DNA of 11,339 nt from an uncultured Bacteroidales bacterium (GTDB lineage Bacteria; Bacteroidota; Bacteroidia; Bacteroidales; Muribaculaceae). Made by a program: the position numbers and the translations under genes. Location of the stretch: assembly GCA_947175585.1 (NCBI GenBank), contig CAMWNL010000011.1:1-11339 (forward strand). Reading direction: 5' to 3'. The notes under the pieces were generated by a model. The model made no database searches, was not told where the DNA came from, and was given only the letters and a program-made list of their open reading frames with translations. This document shows, piece after piece, positions 1 through 7,613 of this stretch. Positions within the stretch are counted from its first letter, which is position 1; the number at the start of each line of letters is the position of its first letter.

Positions 1-1945
1 ATGTAACAGTGATGTCAACTATTTCGCCATCCTTAGTCACAGGAGTATAGATGGGATTGACAAAACCCTTATAAGGAGCAATCGAAAGTTTTGCGTAACG
101 ATCGAGAACTTCCTTATGGATTGCAGGATCAACCTTAACAGCATAAGTCTCAACAAGATCGCGCGCGCCATTATAGTCGCCCTCACTTGTTATGCGCTGG
201 ATTTCAGCAAGTAACTGACCAAAGAGACCACGGAGCGCCTCGTAATCATTGATCTTAACGTAGGTCTTGCCGTCGTTTTTAACAAGTTCAATCACATTGG
301 CATCCTTACCATGCTCATAAACCCACTCAGCGATGAGTTTGCGATTACGCATGTGGGCTTCTTCGACATCCTTACCCGGCTCGATGCGCATGAGCTGAGT
401 CATAAGACCGTTAAGAATATACTTATAGTATTCCGCCTTGTATGCGTCGGGGATAGCAAGGAGTCCGATTTCAATCATCTTGGGATCAGCGAGATAATAG
501 AGCGCGAAAAGGTCGGCACGAGTTTCCTCGATAGTCGATCCGTGAGCCTTAAGCGCATCGCGGCTGACACCGGGAAGCAATTTACCCGAACCGTGGCCGA
601 GACACTCGTGAAGGTCTGTGTGAAGATTATCAGTAATGAACAGATAGTCGTCAAGAAGCTTGGAGGTCTCTTCATCAATCACGAACTCTTCGTTGAATCC
701 ATTACCGTGAGAGGCTTCGTCATAAGCTTGGGTTATGTTTTCGAGTGTAACCGATTTAGAACCATGAGCCGCACGAATCCAGTTGGCATTAGGAAGATTG
801 ATGCCAATAGGAGTAGCCGGATATGAGTCACCGGCAAGGATGGCCGCAGTAATAACTTTAGCGGAAACGCCCTTAACCTCGTCTTTTTTGAATCGGCTGT
901 CGACAGGCGAATTATCTTCAAACCACTGAGCGTTAGAGCTGAGAACCTCAGTACGATGGCTTGCTTCATCGTTCTTGAAGTTAACGATTGACTCCCATGC
1001 GCCGGTCATGCCGAGAGGATCACCATAATCCTCGATAAAGCCATTGATGAAGTCAACCTTTGAATCAGTGTCTTCAGCCCAAAGGATAGAATATTCATCG
1101 AAAGTCCTCAGATCACCACTGCGGTAGTAGTCAACAAGAGTCTCGATGATGCGACGCTGAGCATCGTTTTCAGCAAACTCTTCAGCCTTTTCAAGATTTT
1201 CAACGATTTTTTCGATAGCCTCAGTATAAAGGCCTCCGACCTTATAGGGCTGCTCGACTACCTTACCGTTTTCTTTAACAACACGAGAGTTGAGACCATA
1301 GCTGATCGGCGTTGCGTCAGACGGATCTTTGAGAGCATCGAAATAGGCCTCAACCTCAGCCTGAGTCACACCTTTATAAAGGTTATTGGCAGAAGTCGCA
1401 ATAAGGTCCTGACCTTCGGCCTGATTTACACGTTTAGCCGCAACAGCAGGATCAAATATCATAGTAAAGATTGTGTCCTGAGAAGCGGTCCAGTCTCCGG
1501 CCGGAAGTTTGGCCAGTTCAGTCGCAAGAAACTCGCGGCTGAAAGCAGGTGTAAACTTATCGGTAGAATAGTGATGATGGATGCCGTTGGCAAACCAAAC
1601 CTGTTTGAGATAGCGTTCGAAATTCTTAAACTCCTCGCTGTTGCGGTCACCGTCGTAATTGGTATAGACAGCTTCGAGCATGCGACGAATCGGAAGATTG
1701 TATTCATTATTCTGATCCCAAAGAATATCTCGACCCCAGAGGGCAGCCTCGGTAAGATAATAAATGAGTTTTTTCTGATTTAAAGAAAGATCTTCGAAGC
1801 CGGGCACTTTATAGCGCAACACTTCGATGTCGGCAAAGCTATCGACGGTATAATCAAATTCGTCGTTAGCCTTGGCCTCGTCTTTGTGACAAGATGTCGT
1901 CATCAATGTCATAGCCATTGCAAATGCTGGAATTAGTTTTTTCAT
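1..1945 (-). CDS. Dipeptidyl peptidase III (peptidase family M49), predicted lipoprotein, 3' end outside window
   Basis: Zinc exopeptidase that removes dipeptides from the N-terminus of short peptides. The frame is open from ATG at 1945-1943 to the left edge, giving 648 codons; Bacteroides DPP III is about 675 residues, so roughly 25-30 C-terminal residues are missing. The M49 signature HECLGH is at residues 446-451, and the second motif EETRAD is at 473-478, supplying two His and one Glu as zinc ligands, with E447 as catalytic Glu. A family-typical stretch GFIEDYGDP lies near residue 300. The N-terminus MKKLIPAFAMAMTLMTTSC looks like a lipoprotein signal with C19 as the lipidated residue, although the lipobox is imperfect; D and E follow the Cys closely, as in Bacteroidota surface-export signals. 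Export to the envelope is therefore inferred. It lies 25 bases downstream of rlmI with no visible promoter, so it is probably the last gene seen of the dxr operon. Family assignment is firm; localisation and operon membership are less so. Confidence 0.95.
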   Translation of the reverse strand, partial: MKKLIPAFAMAMTLMTTSCHKDEAKANDEFDYTVDSFADIEVLRYKVPGFEDLSLNQKKLIYYLTEAALWGRDILWDQNNEYNLPIRRMLEAVYTNYDGDRNSEEFKNFERYLKQVWFANGIHHHYSTDKFTPAFSREFLATELAKLPAGDWTASQDTIFTMIFDPAVAAKRVNQAEGQDLIATSANNLYKGVTQAEVEAYFDALKDPSDATPISYGLNSRVVKENGKVVEQPYKVGGLYTEAIEKIVENLEKAEEFAENDAQRRIIETLVDYYRSGDLRTFDEYSILWAEDTDSKVDFINGFIEDYGDPLGMTGAWESIVNFKNDEASHRTEVLSSNAQWFEDNSPVDSRFKKDEVKGVSAKVITAAILAGDSYPATPIGINLPNANWIRAAHGSKSVTLENITQAYDEASHGNGFNEEFVIDEETSKLLDDYLFITDNLHTDLHECLGHGSGKLLPGVSRDALKAHGSTIEETRADLFALYYLADPKMIEIGLLAIPDAYKAEYYKYILNGLMTQLMRIEPGKDVEEAHMRNRKLIAEWVYEHGKDANVIELVKNDGKTYVKINDYEALRGLFGQLLAEIQRITSEGDYNGARDLVETYAVKVDPAIHKEVLDRYAKLSIAPYKGFVNPIYTPVTKDGEIVDITVT

Positions 1946-1970
1946 ATCTGTATCGGGTTGTGATTTATAA

Positions 1971-3161
1971 TTATTCGACATACAGAATCAATCCCTTAAG
2001 GTACTCACCTTCGGGATGATATATATTGACCGGATGATCGGCCGGCTGAGTAAGCTGATGAAGTATTCTCACCTTGCGGCCTGTCTGTGCAGCCGCTGAA
2101 AAGACGGCCAGACGGAACTGCTCCTTGCTCACAGCCTGTGAGCAAGAGAAGGTGAAGATAATGCCGCCGGAAGCAATCTTCTCAAACGCCTTCGCATTAA
2201 GTTTCTGATAACCACGCAAAGCGTTACGCAACGCACTGCGATGCTTGGCGAAAGCCGGCGGATCGAGAATAATCAGATCGTAGGCATTCGTGTCAATGTT
2301 ATCGAGGAACTTGAAAGCATCTTCGGCAACAGCTTGATGACGTTTATCGCCGGGGAAATTAAGCTCGACGTTTGCGTCGGTCAGAGTAATCGCCTTTGCG
2401 GAACTATCGACAGAAGTCACCTGACGGGCTCCACCGCGCATAGCATAAACAGAGAAACCGCCGGTGTAACAGAACATGTTTAACACGCTGCGGCCATAAG
2501 AATAATGTTCGAGCAGAGACCGGTTGTCACGCTGGTCGACAAAGAAACCTGTCTTTTGTCCACGAAGCCAGTCGATGCGGAAACAGAGGCCATTCTCAGT
2601 AGCAATATCGTTTTCAGCAGAACCGATTATATATTGGTTCTGAGGGTCAAGATGAGCTTTGTAAGGCAAAGTGGTCTCAGACTTGTAGTAGACATTGCGA
2701 ATACCGGTGTCGGGAAGACTGACGAGCTGACGGGCGATAATATCGCGAGCAAAGTGCATGCCGGGAGAATGAGCCTGCAAAACAGCGGTCGGACCATAAA
2801 CATCAATCACGAGTCCAGGGAGGAAATCACCCTCACCGTGGACAAGACGGTAGGCATCATTGTCGGGACGAATCAGACCAAGAGCCCGGCGGAGACGCAA
2901 CGCCTCTTCAAGACGCCGGCGATAAAAATCGTCGTCAATGGCTTCGTCAGCGAAAGTCAGCATGCGCACCGCGATGCTGCCAATCTGAAAATGACCGGTG
3001 CCGATACGACGGCCGTCGGAAGCCTCGACATAGACGAGGTCACCTTCGTCAATGTTATCAGGCATAGCGACAAGAGCTCCTGAGAAAACCCAGGGATGGA
3101 AACGGTCAAGAGACTCTTCTTTTCCGCGTCGCAGACGCAGAGTTGTTATATTGTTACCCAT
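1971..3161 (-). CDS. rlmI: Class I SAM-dependent 23S rRNA (cytosine-C5) methyltransferase, RlmI family
   Basis: Predicted cytoplasmic methyltransferase that places m5C on 23S rRNA (C1962 in E. coli). It has 396 residues, the same length class as E. coli RlmI. An N-terminal PUA RNA-binding domain (about residues 5-75) carries the typical HPWVFSGAL at 22-30. A central linker domain contains GQKTGFFVDQRDNR at 201-214, characteristic of the family. The Rossmann methyltransferase part has SAM motif I at about 228-251 (NMFCYTGGFS, then SVDSS), motif IV DPPAF at 300-304, and motif VI with C340 (TFSCSQ), the expected nucleophile; having no Cys in motif IV is normal for this family. The C-terminal HPVNIYHPEGEYLKGL is also family-typical. 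Start ATG at 3161 is 5 bases after the rseP stop, with no Shine-Dalgarno sequence. Related YccW-like proteins of other specificity exist, so the exact target base is inferred from homology. Confidence 0.93.
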   Translation of the reverse strand: MGNNITTLRLRRGKEESLDRFHPWVFSGALVAMPDNIDEGDLVYVEASDGRRIGTGHFQIGSIAVRMLTFADEAIDDDFYRRRLEEALRLRRALGLIRPDNDAYRLVHGEGDFLPGLVIDVYGPTAVLQAHSPGMHFARDIIARQLVSLPDTGIRNVYYKSETTLPYKAHLDPQNQYIIGSAENDIATENGLCFRIDWLRGQKTGFFVDQRDNRSLLEHYSYGRSVLNMFCYTGGFSVYAMRGGARQVTSVDSSAKAITLTDANVELNFPGDKRHQAVAEDAFKFLDNIDTNAYDLIILDPPAFAKHRSALRNALRGYQKLNAKAFEKIASGGIIFTFSCSQAVSKEQFRLAVFSAAAQTGRKVRILHQLTQPADHPVNIYHPEGEYLKGLILYVE

Positions 3162-3166
3162 AATAT

Positions 3167-4612
3167 TTACTTAATCAACAGTCGATAGATATCATTACCG
3201 TTGGCGTAAATCAGCAGAAGGAAGATAAACGCCATACCAATCATATTAGCATATTCAAGAACCTTGTCGCTCGGTTTGCGACGAGTGATAAGTTCAATCA
3301 ACAGGAACAGGATATATCCGCCATCAAGACCGGGGATGGGTATGATGTTCATGAAGGCAAGAATGACAGACAGGAATGCGGTAATCTGCCAGAAACTATA
3401 CCAGTCCCATTTATCAGGGAACAGACTGCCGAGTGTGCCGAAACCTCCGACGCTCTGCGCACCCTCCTTGCTGAAGACGAGTTTAAGGGAGGAAACATAA
3501 GTGGCGAGACGATCTGTACCAATCTCCCACCCTCTCGGGATAGCGCTGAGCCAGGAATAATGGACTTCTTCAATCTCAAAAATTTCTGAGGGACTGAGCA
3601 TCTGGATGCCAATCTTACCACCATCGTTGATATTAACATAGAGAGTGCTCTCCTTGCCGTCGCGGATAATGACGAAAGGCAGAGTCTCACCTTTATGAGC
3701 CGCAAGAGCTGGCATAAACTCGGTGATAGTCGGGGTAGTATCATTGCCGACCTTAACGATGCGGTCAGCTTTCTCCATTCCGGCAGAAGCGGCAGGATCA
3801 CCGGGCATAAGATTTGCGATAACTACCGGTATTCTTATAGACATAGGCATGTAATCCTTGCCTTTTTCGACAATAGAAGACAGGAGTCTGTCGGTAATCA
3901 CGATACCAACCGTGTCACGACCATCACGAAGGACTTCTACCATAGCTCCGGGCTGAACCAGATTCCAAGCGACACTATAGTCCTTGGCATCTATAGGCGA
4001 ACCGTTGAGAGAAAGGAGACGGTCACCGTTGCGGAAACCGGCTTCCTGAAACTCACTGCTGAAGTCCATGCCCTCAGTCATAGCCGAGAACGGCACGACA
4101 CGGTCGCCCCAATGAATAGCTATGCCGGTGTAAATTGCAATCGCAAGTATGAAGTTAAACAACACACCGGCAACCATGACCAGAAAACGCTTATACACAG
4201 CTTTCGAGCGGAATTCCCAGGGCTGAGGTTCGCTTGCGAGGTCTTTTGAACTTTTTGTCTCATCCACCATACCGGCGATATCACAGTAACCGCCGAGCGG
4301 CAACCAGCCGAGACCATAAAGAGTGTCGCGCCAAGTCTGCTTGCCGTCAGGACGGGGAGGATAGGCCTTACCGACTTTAAAAGTCTTCCAGGCACGGTCT
4401 TTTCCGTCTTTGTCTGTCCAACCGATTAATTCAAGTGTGCCCTTATCGGGACGATACTTCAAAATCGAAAACCAAGGATTGAAAAACAGATAAAAACGAT
4501 TGACCTTAATGCCGAAAACACGTGCAAAAAAGTAGTGTCCAAATTCGTGAATTGTTACAAGAATGAGCAAAGCAACGATAAGTTGCAGAGCTTTCATGAG
4601 AGTACTTTCCAT
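3167..4612 (-). CDS. rseP: Site-2 intramembrane zinc metalloprotease RseP (family M50B)
   Basis: Inner-membrane protease that cuts within transmembrane segments, typically of anti-sigma factors and leftover signal peptides. HEFGH at residues 22-26 in the first membrane helix gives two zinc ligands and the catalytic Glu; LDGG at 429-432, in NIIPIPGLDGG of a later helix, supplies Asp430 as third ligand. Membrane segments are seen at about 7-30, 143-165, 408-440 and 457-472. The stretch about 175-340 holds two PDZ-like regions, the second with DPAASAGMEKADRIV. PLGGY at 105-109 is the conserved membrane-associated beta-loop. The 481 residues exceed the 450 of E. coli RseP, mainly through an insertion of about 45 residues between helix 1 and the PLGGY loop (about 50-100). 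ATG 4612 is preferred to ATG 4597 because the leader MESTLMKALQLI resembles related proteins. It follows dxr by 34 bases, a frequent pairing in bacteria. Its substrates in this organism are unknown. Confidence 0.96.
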   Translation of the reverse strand: MESTLMKALQLIVALLILVTIHEFGHYFFARVFGIKVNRFYLFFNPWFSILKYRPDKGTLELIGWTDKDGKDRAWKTFKVGKAYPPRPDGKQTWRDTLYGLGWLPLGGYCDIAGMVDETKSSKDLASEPQPWEFRSKAVYKRFLVMVAGVLFNFILAIAIYTGIAIHWGDRVVPFSAMTEGMDFSSEFQEAGFRNGDRLLSLNGSPIDAKDYSVAWNLVQPGAMVEVLRDGRDTVGIVITDRLLSSIVEKGKDYMPMSIRIPVVIANLMPGDPAASAGMEKADRIVKVGNDTTPTITEFMPALAAHKGETLPFVIIRDGKESTLYVNINDGGKIGIQMLSPSEIFEIEEVHYSWLSAIPRGWEIGTDRLATYVSSLKLVFSKEGAQSVGGFGTLGSLFPDKWDWYSFWQITAFLSVILAFMNIIPIPGLDGGYILFLLIELITRRKPSDKVLEYANMIGMAFIFLLLIYANGNDIYRLLIK

Positions 4613-4646
4613 TAGTTGAATTGTAAAACTGATTGTAGATTATCGA

Positions 4647-5807
4647 TCAATACAGAATGGATTCCGCAAAAATCCGGGCCTCATTGTTAGTCGCCACGAA
4701 GTCTTCATAAACGGGATCGGCTATATATGAGATTTTATCAAGAGTGCGTACGATGACAGAATATATGTCATTAAAACCGATGCGACCTTCAAGAAACGCC
4801 GCCACCGCGATTTCATTAGCAGCGTTAATGACGCAAGCGCTGTTACCACCCCTGTGCATGGCCTCACGGGCTAAAGTAAGACAGGGGAAACGGTCTGTGT
4901 CAGGGCGCTCGAATGTCAGAGTGGCATAATCAGATATGCTTAAAGGCTTTTCAGCGCCGGGAAGTCTCCTACCCTCGTCAAGAGCATAGGCGATAGGTAA
5001 TTTCATGTCAGGCAAACCCAACTGAGCCTTAATCGCACCGTCGGTGAACTCGACCATAGAGTGGACAATCGACTGGGGATGAACTACGGCTTCAATCTTA
5101 TCAACATCAAAGCCAAATAACCATTTAGCTTCAATGATTTCAAATGCCTTATTCATCATTGTAGCCGAGTCAATGGTAATTTTCGCGCCCATCGACCAAT
5201 TGGGATGCTTCAAGGCATCAGAGGCCTTAGCATGAGCCATCTGTTCGACAGACCACTTGCGGAACGGCCCACCGGAAGCAGTGATAATGAGTTTTTTTAC
5301 CTTCTCGCGGTCTTCACCAACAAGACATTGGTAGATGGCTGAATGTTCGGAATCAACCGGGTAAACACGAGATTTTGATTTTGACAGCAAATCAGTTATA
5401 TACCGACCGGCTACGACCAGAGTCTCTTTATTGGCGAGCGCGATATCTTTTCCGGCATTAATAGCCGCAATAGTCGGGGCCAAACCGCTGTATCCGACGG
5501 TAGCAGTCACTACCATATCAACATCATCGCGACACACTGCATCACAAAGGGCCTGATCACCGGCGGCTGTGCGGATGCCAAGCGGCTCAAGAGCATCACG
5601 CAAAACGCTATATTTATTAACGTCGGCAATCACCGCCAATGCCGGACGATGTTTGCGTGCAAGCGCAATCAAATCATCGACTCTACGTCCGGCCGCTATC
5701 ACGGTTGCCCTATAAAGTTCTGGATGAGAGTCTATTATTTCAAGTGTCTGTGTACCGATAGAGCCGGTAGCTCCTATTACGGCAATATTTTTTGGGGTCT
5801 CCACCAT
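4647..5807 (-). CDS. dxr: 1-deoxy-D-xylulose 5-phosphate reductoisomerase (IspC/Dxr)
   Basis: Cytoplasmic NADPH- and divalent-metal-dependent enzyme converting 1-deoxy-D-xylulose 5-phosphate to 2-C-methyl-D-erythritol 4-phosphate, the committed step of the MEP isoprenoid pathway. Numbered from ATG 5807 (386 residues, usual length), the NADPH-binding GATGSIG is at 12-18, NKE at 126-128, metal ligands D152 and E154 in VDSEHSAIYQ, SGGPFR at 178-183, and the active-site block HPNWSMGAKITIDSATMMNK at 201-220, followed by metal ligand E223. HPQSIVHS at 243-250 and the NAANE helix at 328-332 complete the fold. The frame is open to an ATG at 5846, adding 13 residues (MFLVNFVAEIQKT), but the likely -7 promoter box (5828-5835) lies inside that stretch, so transcripts would not contain the upstream ATG; 5807 also matches where family members begin. 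First gene of the dxr-rseP-rlmI-DPP III unit. Confidence 0.96.
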   Translation of the reverse strand: MVETPKNIAVIGATGSIGTQTLEIIDSHPELYRATVIAAGRRVDDLIALARKHRPALAVIADVNKYSVLRDALEPLGIRTAAGDQALCDAVCRDDVDMVVTATVGYSGLAPTIAAINAGKDIALANKETLVVAGRYITDLLSKSKSRVYPVDSEHSAIYQCLVGEDREKVKKLIITASGGPFRKWSVEQMAHAKASDALKHPNWSMGAKITIDSATMMNKAFEIIEAKWLFGFDVDKIEAVVHPQSIVHSMVEFTDGAIKAQLGLPDMKLPIAYALDEGRRLPGAEKPLSISDYATLTFERPDTDRFPCLTLAREAMHRGGNSACVINAANEIAVAAFLEGRIGFNDIYSVIVRTLDKISYIADPVYEDFVATNNEARIFAESILY

Positions 5808-5827
5808 AGTTTTCTGTATTTCAGCTA

Positions 5828-5858
5828 CAAAATTAACTAAAAACATTGAGCTTTCAAA
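5828..5858 (-). promoter_or_regulatory. Bacteroidota-type -33/-7 promoter for dxr operon
   Basis: On the minus strand TTTG (5858-5855) is followed after 19 bases by TAATTTTG (5835-5828), which matches the Bacteroidota sigma-ABfr consensus TTTG / TAnnTTTG at both boxes and at normal spacing. Transcription should begin around 5821-5825, leaving a leader of about 15 bases before ATG 5807. It sits just downstream of the terminator of the preceding operon, as expected for a separate unit. No experimental start is known to me. Confidence 0.75.
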
Positions 5859-5893
5859 GAGACATGGAGGCAGCTTTTGAGTAGAATGTCATC

Positions 5894-5930
5894 AAAAAAA
5901 TACCCACGCCTAAGAATCGAGGCGTGGGTA
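5894..5930 (-). terminator. Intrinsic terminator after the carbohydrate operon
   Basis: A perfect 11-bp inverted repeat, TACCCACGCCT (5901-5911) with AGGCGTGGGTA (5920-5930), encloses an 8-base loop. Read on the minus strand the hairpin is followed directly by seven T (5900-5894), so it terminates minus-strand transcripts. It begins 29 bases after the SGNH hydrolase stop and 35 bases before the dxr -33 box, separating the two operons. On the plus strand the hairpin is followed by AAAAATG and no T-run, so it acts in one direction. Confidence 0.92.
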
Positions 5931-5959
5931 AAAAATGTCAGTTATGCAATTATGTCCTG

Positions 5960-6706
5960 TTATTTGGCCGGGCGGTGGGGACGGTTGGGTCGACCTTTAC
6001 CATCTCGCATGTGAGGACCATGTTTGGGATTCCGGGGTGCCTGGCTCTTGATAGCAGCAAGGACAATCGGCTCCATAACATCGTAACCGGCTCTGTTGGG
6101 GTGAAGACGGTCGTCAGTGTACTGAGGATTGAGAGCGCCGTCGGGAGTTGTGAGCGCCGAATAGTAATCGACGTAAGTTATGCCATTTTCATCAGCATAA
6201 TCTTTGAGCATAGTATTAAGGTTGACAACGTGAGTGGCGGTGTTGACAATGTTAGCATTCCAAGGAATTGTGTCACATGGCAGACATGATGCAATCAGGG
6301 GACGAATACCGTTCTGACGGGCTATTTCGGCCATCGAGAATATATTTTCGGCGATGTGACGGTCGTCCATCGGACCTTGATTTCCGGCGATATCGTTGAT
6401 ACCGGCGAGGATGACAACTGCTTTGGGCTTCAAGTCAACAACGTCAGAATAGAAACGGCAGAGCATCTGACCCGTCACCTGACCTGAAATACCACGGCAC
6501 GCGAAATTATTGTCGGTGAAAAACTCAATATGACGGTCGTCCCATCCATCAGTGATAGAATTACCCATGAAAACGACTTCGGGTGCCTGAGTCAGCTTTG
6601 CATTATCAGCCGCATAACGAGGGTGATTTGCCCAGTCATTGGCCTGAGCCGAAGCCATAAATGAAACTGCTACAAAAGCAGTAAAAGAAAGAATCAATTT
6701 TTTCAT
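5960..6706 (-). CDS. Secreted SGNH/GDSL-family hydrolase (esterase)
   Basis: Predicted exported serine esterase of the SGNH superfamily, probably removing acyl groups from a carbohydrate; the substrate is unknown. It has 248 residues. A signal peptide covers about residues 1-20 (MKKLILSFTAFVAVSFMASA, cleavage before Q21). Block I GNSITDGW holds nucleophile S50; block II is RGISGQ (71-76); block III GIND at 102-105 gives oxyanion Asn104; block V DRLHPN at 199-204 gives the catalytic D199 and H202. All four SGNH residues are present, so it should be active. The domain ends near residue 220, after which comes a basic Pro/His/Arg-rich tail of about 28 residues that is not part of the fold. It starts 22 bases after the upstream esterase stop and is the last gene before a strong terminator, so it belongs to the GH97-GH3-esterase operon. 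Similar proteins are often called PAF-acetylhydrolase-like or acetylxylan esterase; the sequence alone cannot choose. Confidence 0.93.
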   Translation of the reverse strand: MKKLILSFTAFVAVSFMASAQANDWANHPRYAADNAKLTQAPEVVFMGNSITDGWDDRHIEFFTDNNFACRGISGQVTGQMLCRFYSDVVDLKPKAVVILAGINDIAGNQGPMDDRHIAENIFSMAEIARQNGIRPLIASCLPCDTIPWNANIVNTATHVVNLNTMLKDYADENGITYVDYYSALTTPDGALNPQYTDDRLHPNRAGYDVMEPIVLAAIKSQAPRNPKHGPHMRDGKGRPNRPHRPAK

Positions 6707-6728
6707 ATCGCTAATAAAATTTAGACAG

Positions 6729-7613
6729 TTATTTCAATAATGAGAGCCATGCGGCGAGTTCGGCAGTCCACATCGGGAAAAAGACAAAGTCTTTAGCAAA
6801 ACCCCAGCCGTGATCGCCATAGGGATAAACCATCAGTGCGGCAGGAACATTATTTGCCACAAGAGCACTATAATAATCGAGAGAGTTTGCGACCGGCACA
6901 ATCGAATCATCGGACGAATGGACAATGAATGCCTGCGGAGTGGCCGCGTTCACCTGTAGATGGTTGTTGTAAAGATTGACCTTATCGGCAGACGGATTCG
7001 CACCTAACAGACGCTCGCTGCTACCGACATGAGCGTTAGGTCCGCTGACCTCGATAACAGGATAAAAGAGTATCTGAAAATCAGGCCTGGTAATTGAATC
7101 AACGTAATGCGTAGCAGCCATTGATGCGAGATGTCCTCCGGCCGAGAATCCCTGGACACCGACGAGGCTGTCAGGGAATCTGTCTCGAAGAATCCTCATC
7201 GACTGATGAACGTCGCTCAGAGGAACCTCGGGATAGCCGTAAGGCATACGATACTGAAGAACGGCGACGTCTACGCCCATATCGTTGTACCAAGGCACGG
7301 AACTGTAGCCTTCGTTCTGCACACCGATGTGACGGTAACCTCCGCCGGGACACATAAGCACGACCTTTCCGACAGGTTTTTCCGCCGGGAATACATGCAG
7401 GACCGGAGTGTCTACAGCATTCCACTCAACAGAATCTTCGACAGAGACAGGAGCGAAATTGCTGTTCGGGGCACCGTCGGGCCAGACTATGACGACCTCT
7501 TCATTGTCAGGCACAAACTCAACAGGCATGCCTGCAAAGACAAACGGAGTATCGAAAAATGAAGCAGCAATGACCCCAAACAGAGTCATTGCTGCCTTTA
7601 TAGTCCTTTTCAT
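6729..7613 (-). CDS. Secreted alpha/beta-hydrolase esterase (acetylxylan esterase/BD-FAE-like)
   Basis: Predicted exported serine esterase with the alpha/beta-hydrolase fold, 294 residues. The N-terminus is signal-peptide-like, hydrophobic to about residue 27 (cleavage perhaps after FVFA), though an Asp at 21 makes it slightly unusual. The oxyanion-hole motif CPGGGYRHIG is at 88-97; the nucleophile elbow GFSAGGH (155-161) holds S157; the acid is D235 or D236 in SSDDSIVP; the catalytic His is H268 in GDHGWG. The GGGY oxyanion loop and this layout match carbohydrate-acting esterases of the acetylxylan/feruloyl esterase type found in Bacteroidota gene clusters. WPDGAPN near residue 44 also recurs in this group. 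ATG 7613 overlaps the GH3 stop (ATGA), implying translational coupling, and a second esterase follows 22 bases after its stop. Acetyl versus other ester specificity cannot be read from the sequence; peptidase activity (S9-like) is a less likely alternative. Confidence 0.9.
   Translation of the reverse strand: MKRTIKAAMTLFGVIAASFFDTPFVFAGMPVEFVPDNEEVVIVWPDGAPNSNFAPVSVEDSVEWNAVDTPVLHVFPAEKPVGKVVLMCPGGGYRHIGVQNEGYSSVPWYNDMGVDVAVLQYRMPYGYPEVPLSDVHQSMRILRDRFPDSLVGVQGFSAGGHLASMAATHYVDSITRPDFQILFYPVIEVSGPNAHVGSSERLLGANPSADKVNLYNNHLQVNAATPQAFIVHSSDDSIVPVANSLDYYSALVANNVPAALMVYPYGDHGWGFAKDFVFFPMWTAELAAWLSLLK
7610..7613 (-). other. ATGA stop/start overlap, GH3 to esterase
   Basis: The TGA stop of the GH3 gene (7612-7610) shares two bases with the ATG of the esterase (7613-7611). 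Such overlaps usually mean that the downstream gene is translated by ribosomes finishing the upstream one, which ties production of the esterase to the glucosidase. Confidence 0.9.

Noticed and set aside
1930..1950. Near-identical start regions (GATATGAAAAAA) of the DPP III and SGNH genes as a repeat
   Set aside because: Similarity is limited to about 12 bases covering the start codon and the Lys codons of two signal peptides; this is common in Bacteroidota exported proteins.
5808..5846. Thirteen-residue N-terminal extension of Dxr (MFLVNFVAEIQKT)
   Set aside because: It overlaps the -7 promoter box and adds residues ahead of the usual family start, so I placed the start at 5807.
6707..6745. 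AT-rich TAAATTTTA upstream of the SGNH gene as a separate promoter
   Set aside because: It lacks the final G of TAnnTTTG and has no TTTG at the right distance; a 22-base gap fits co-transcription with the esterase better.
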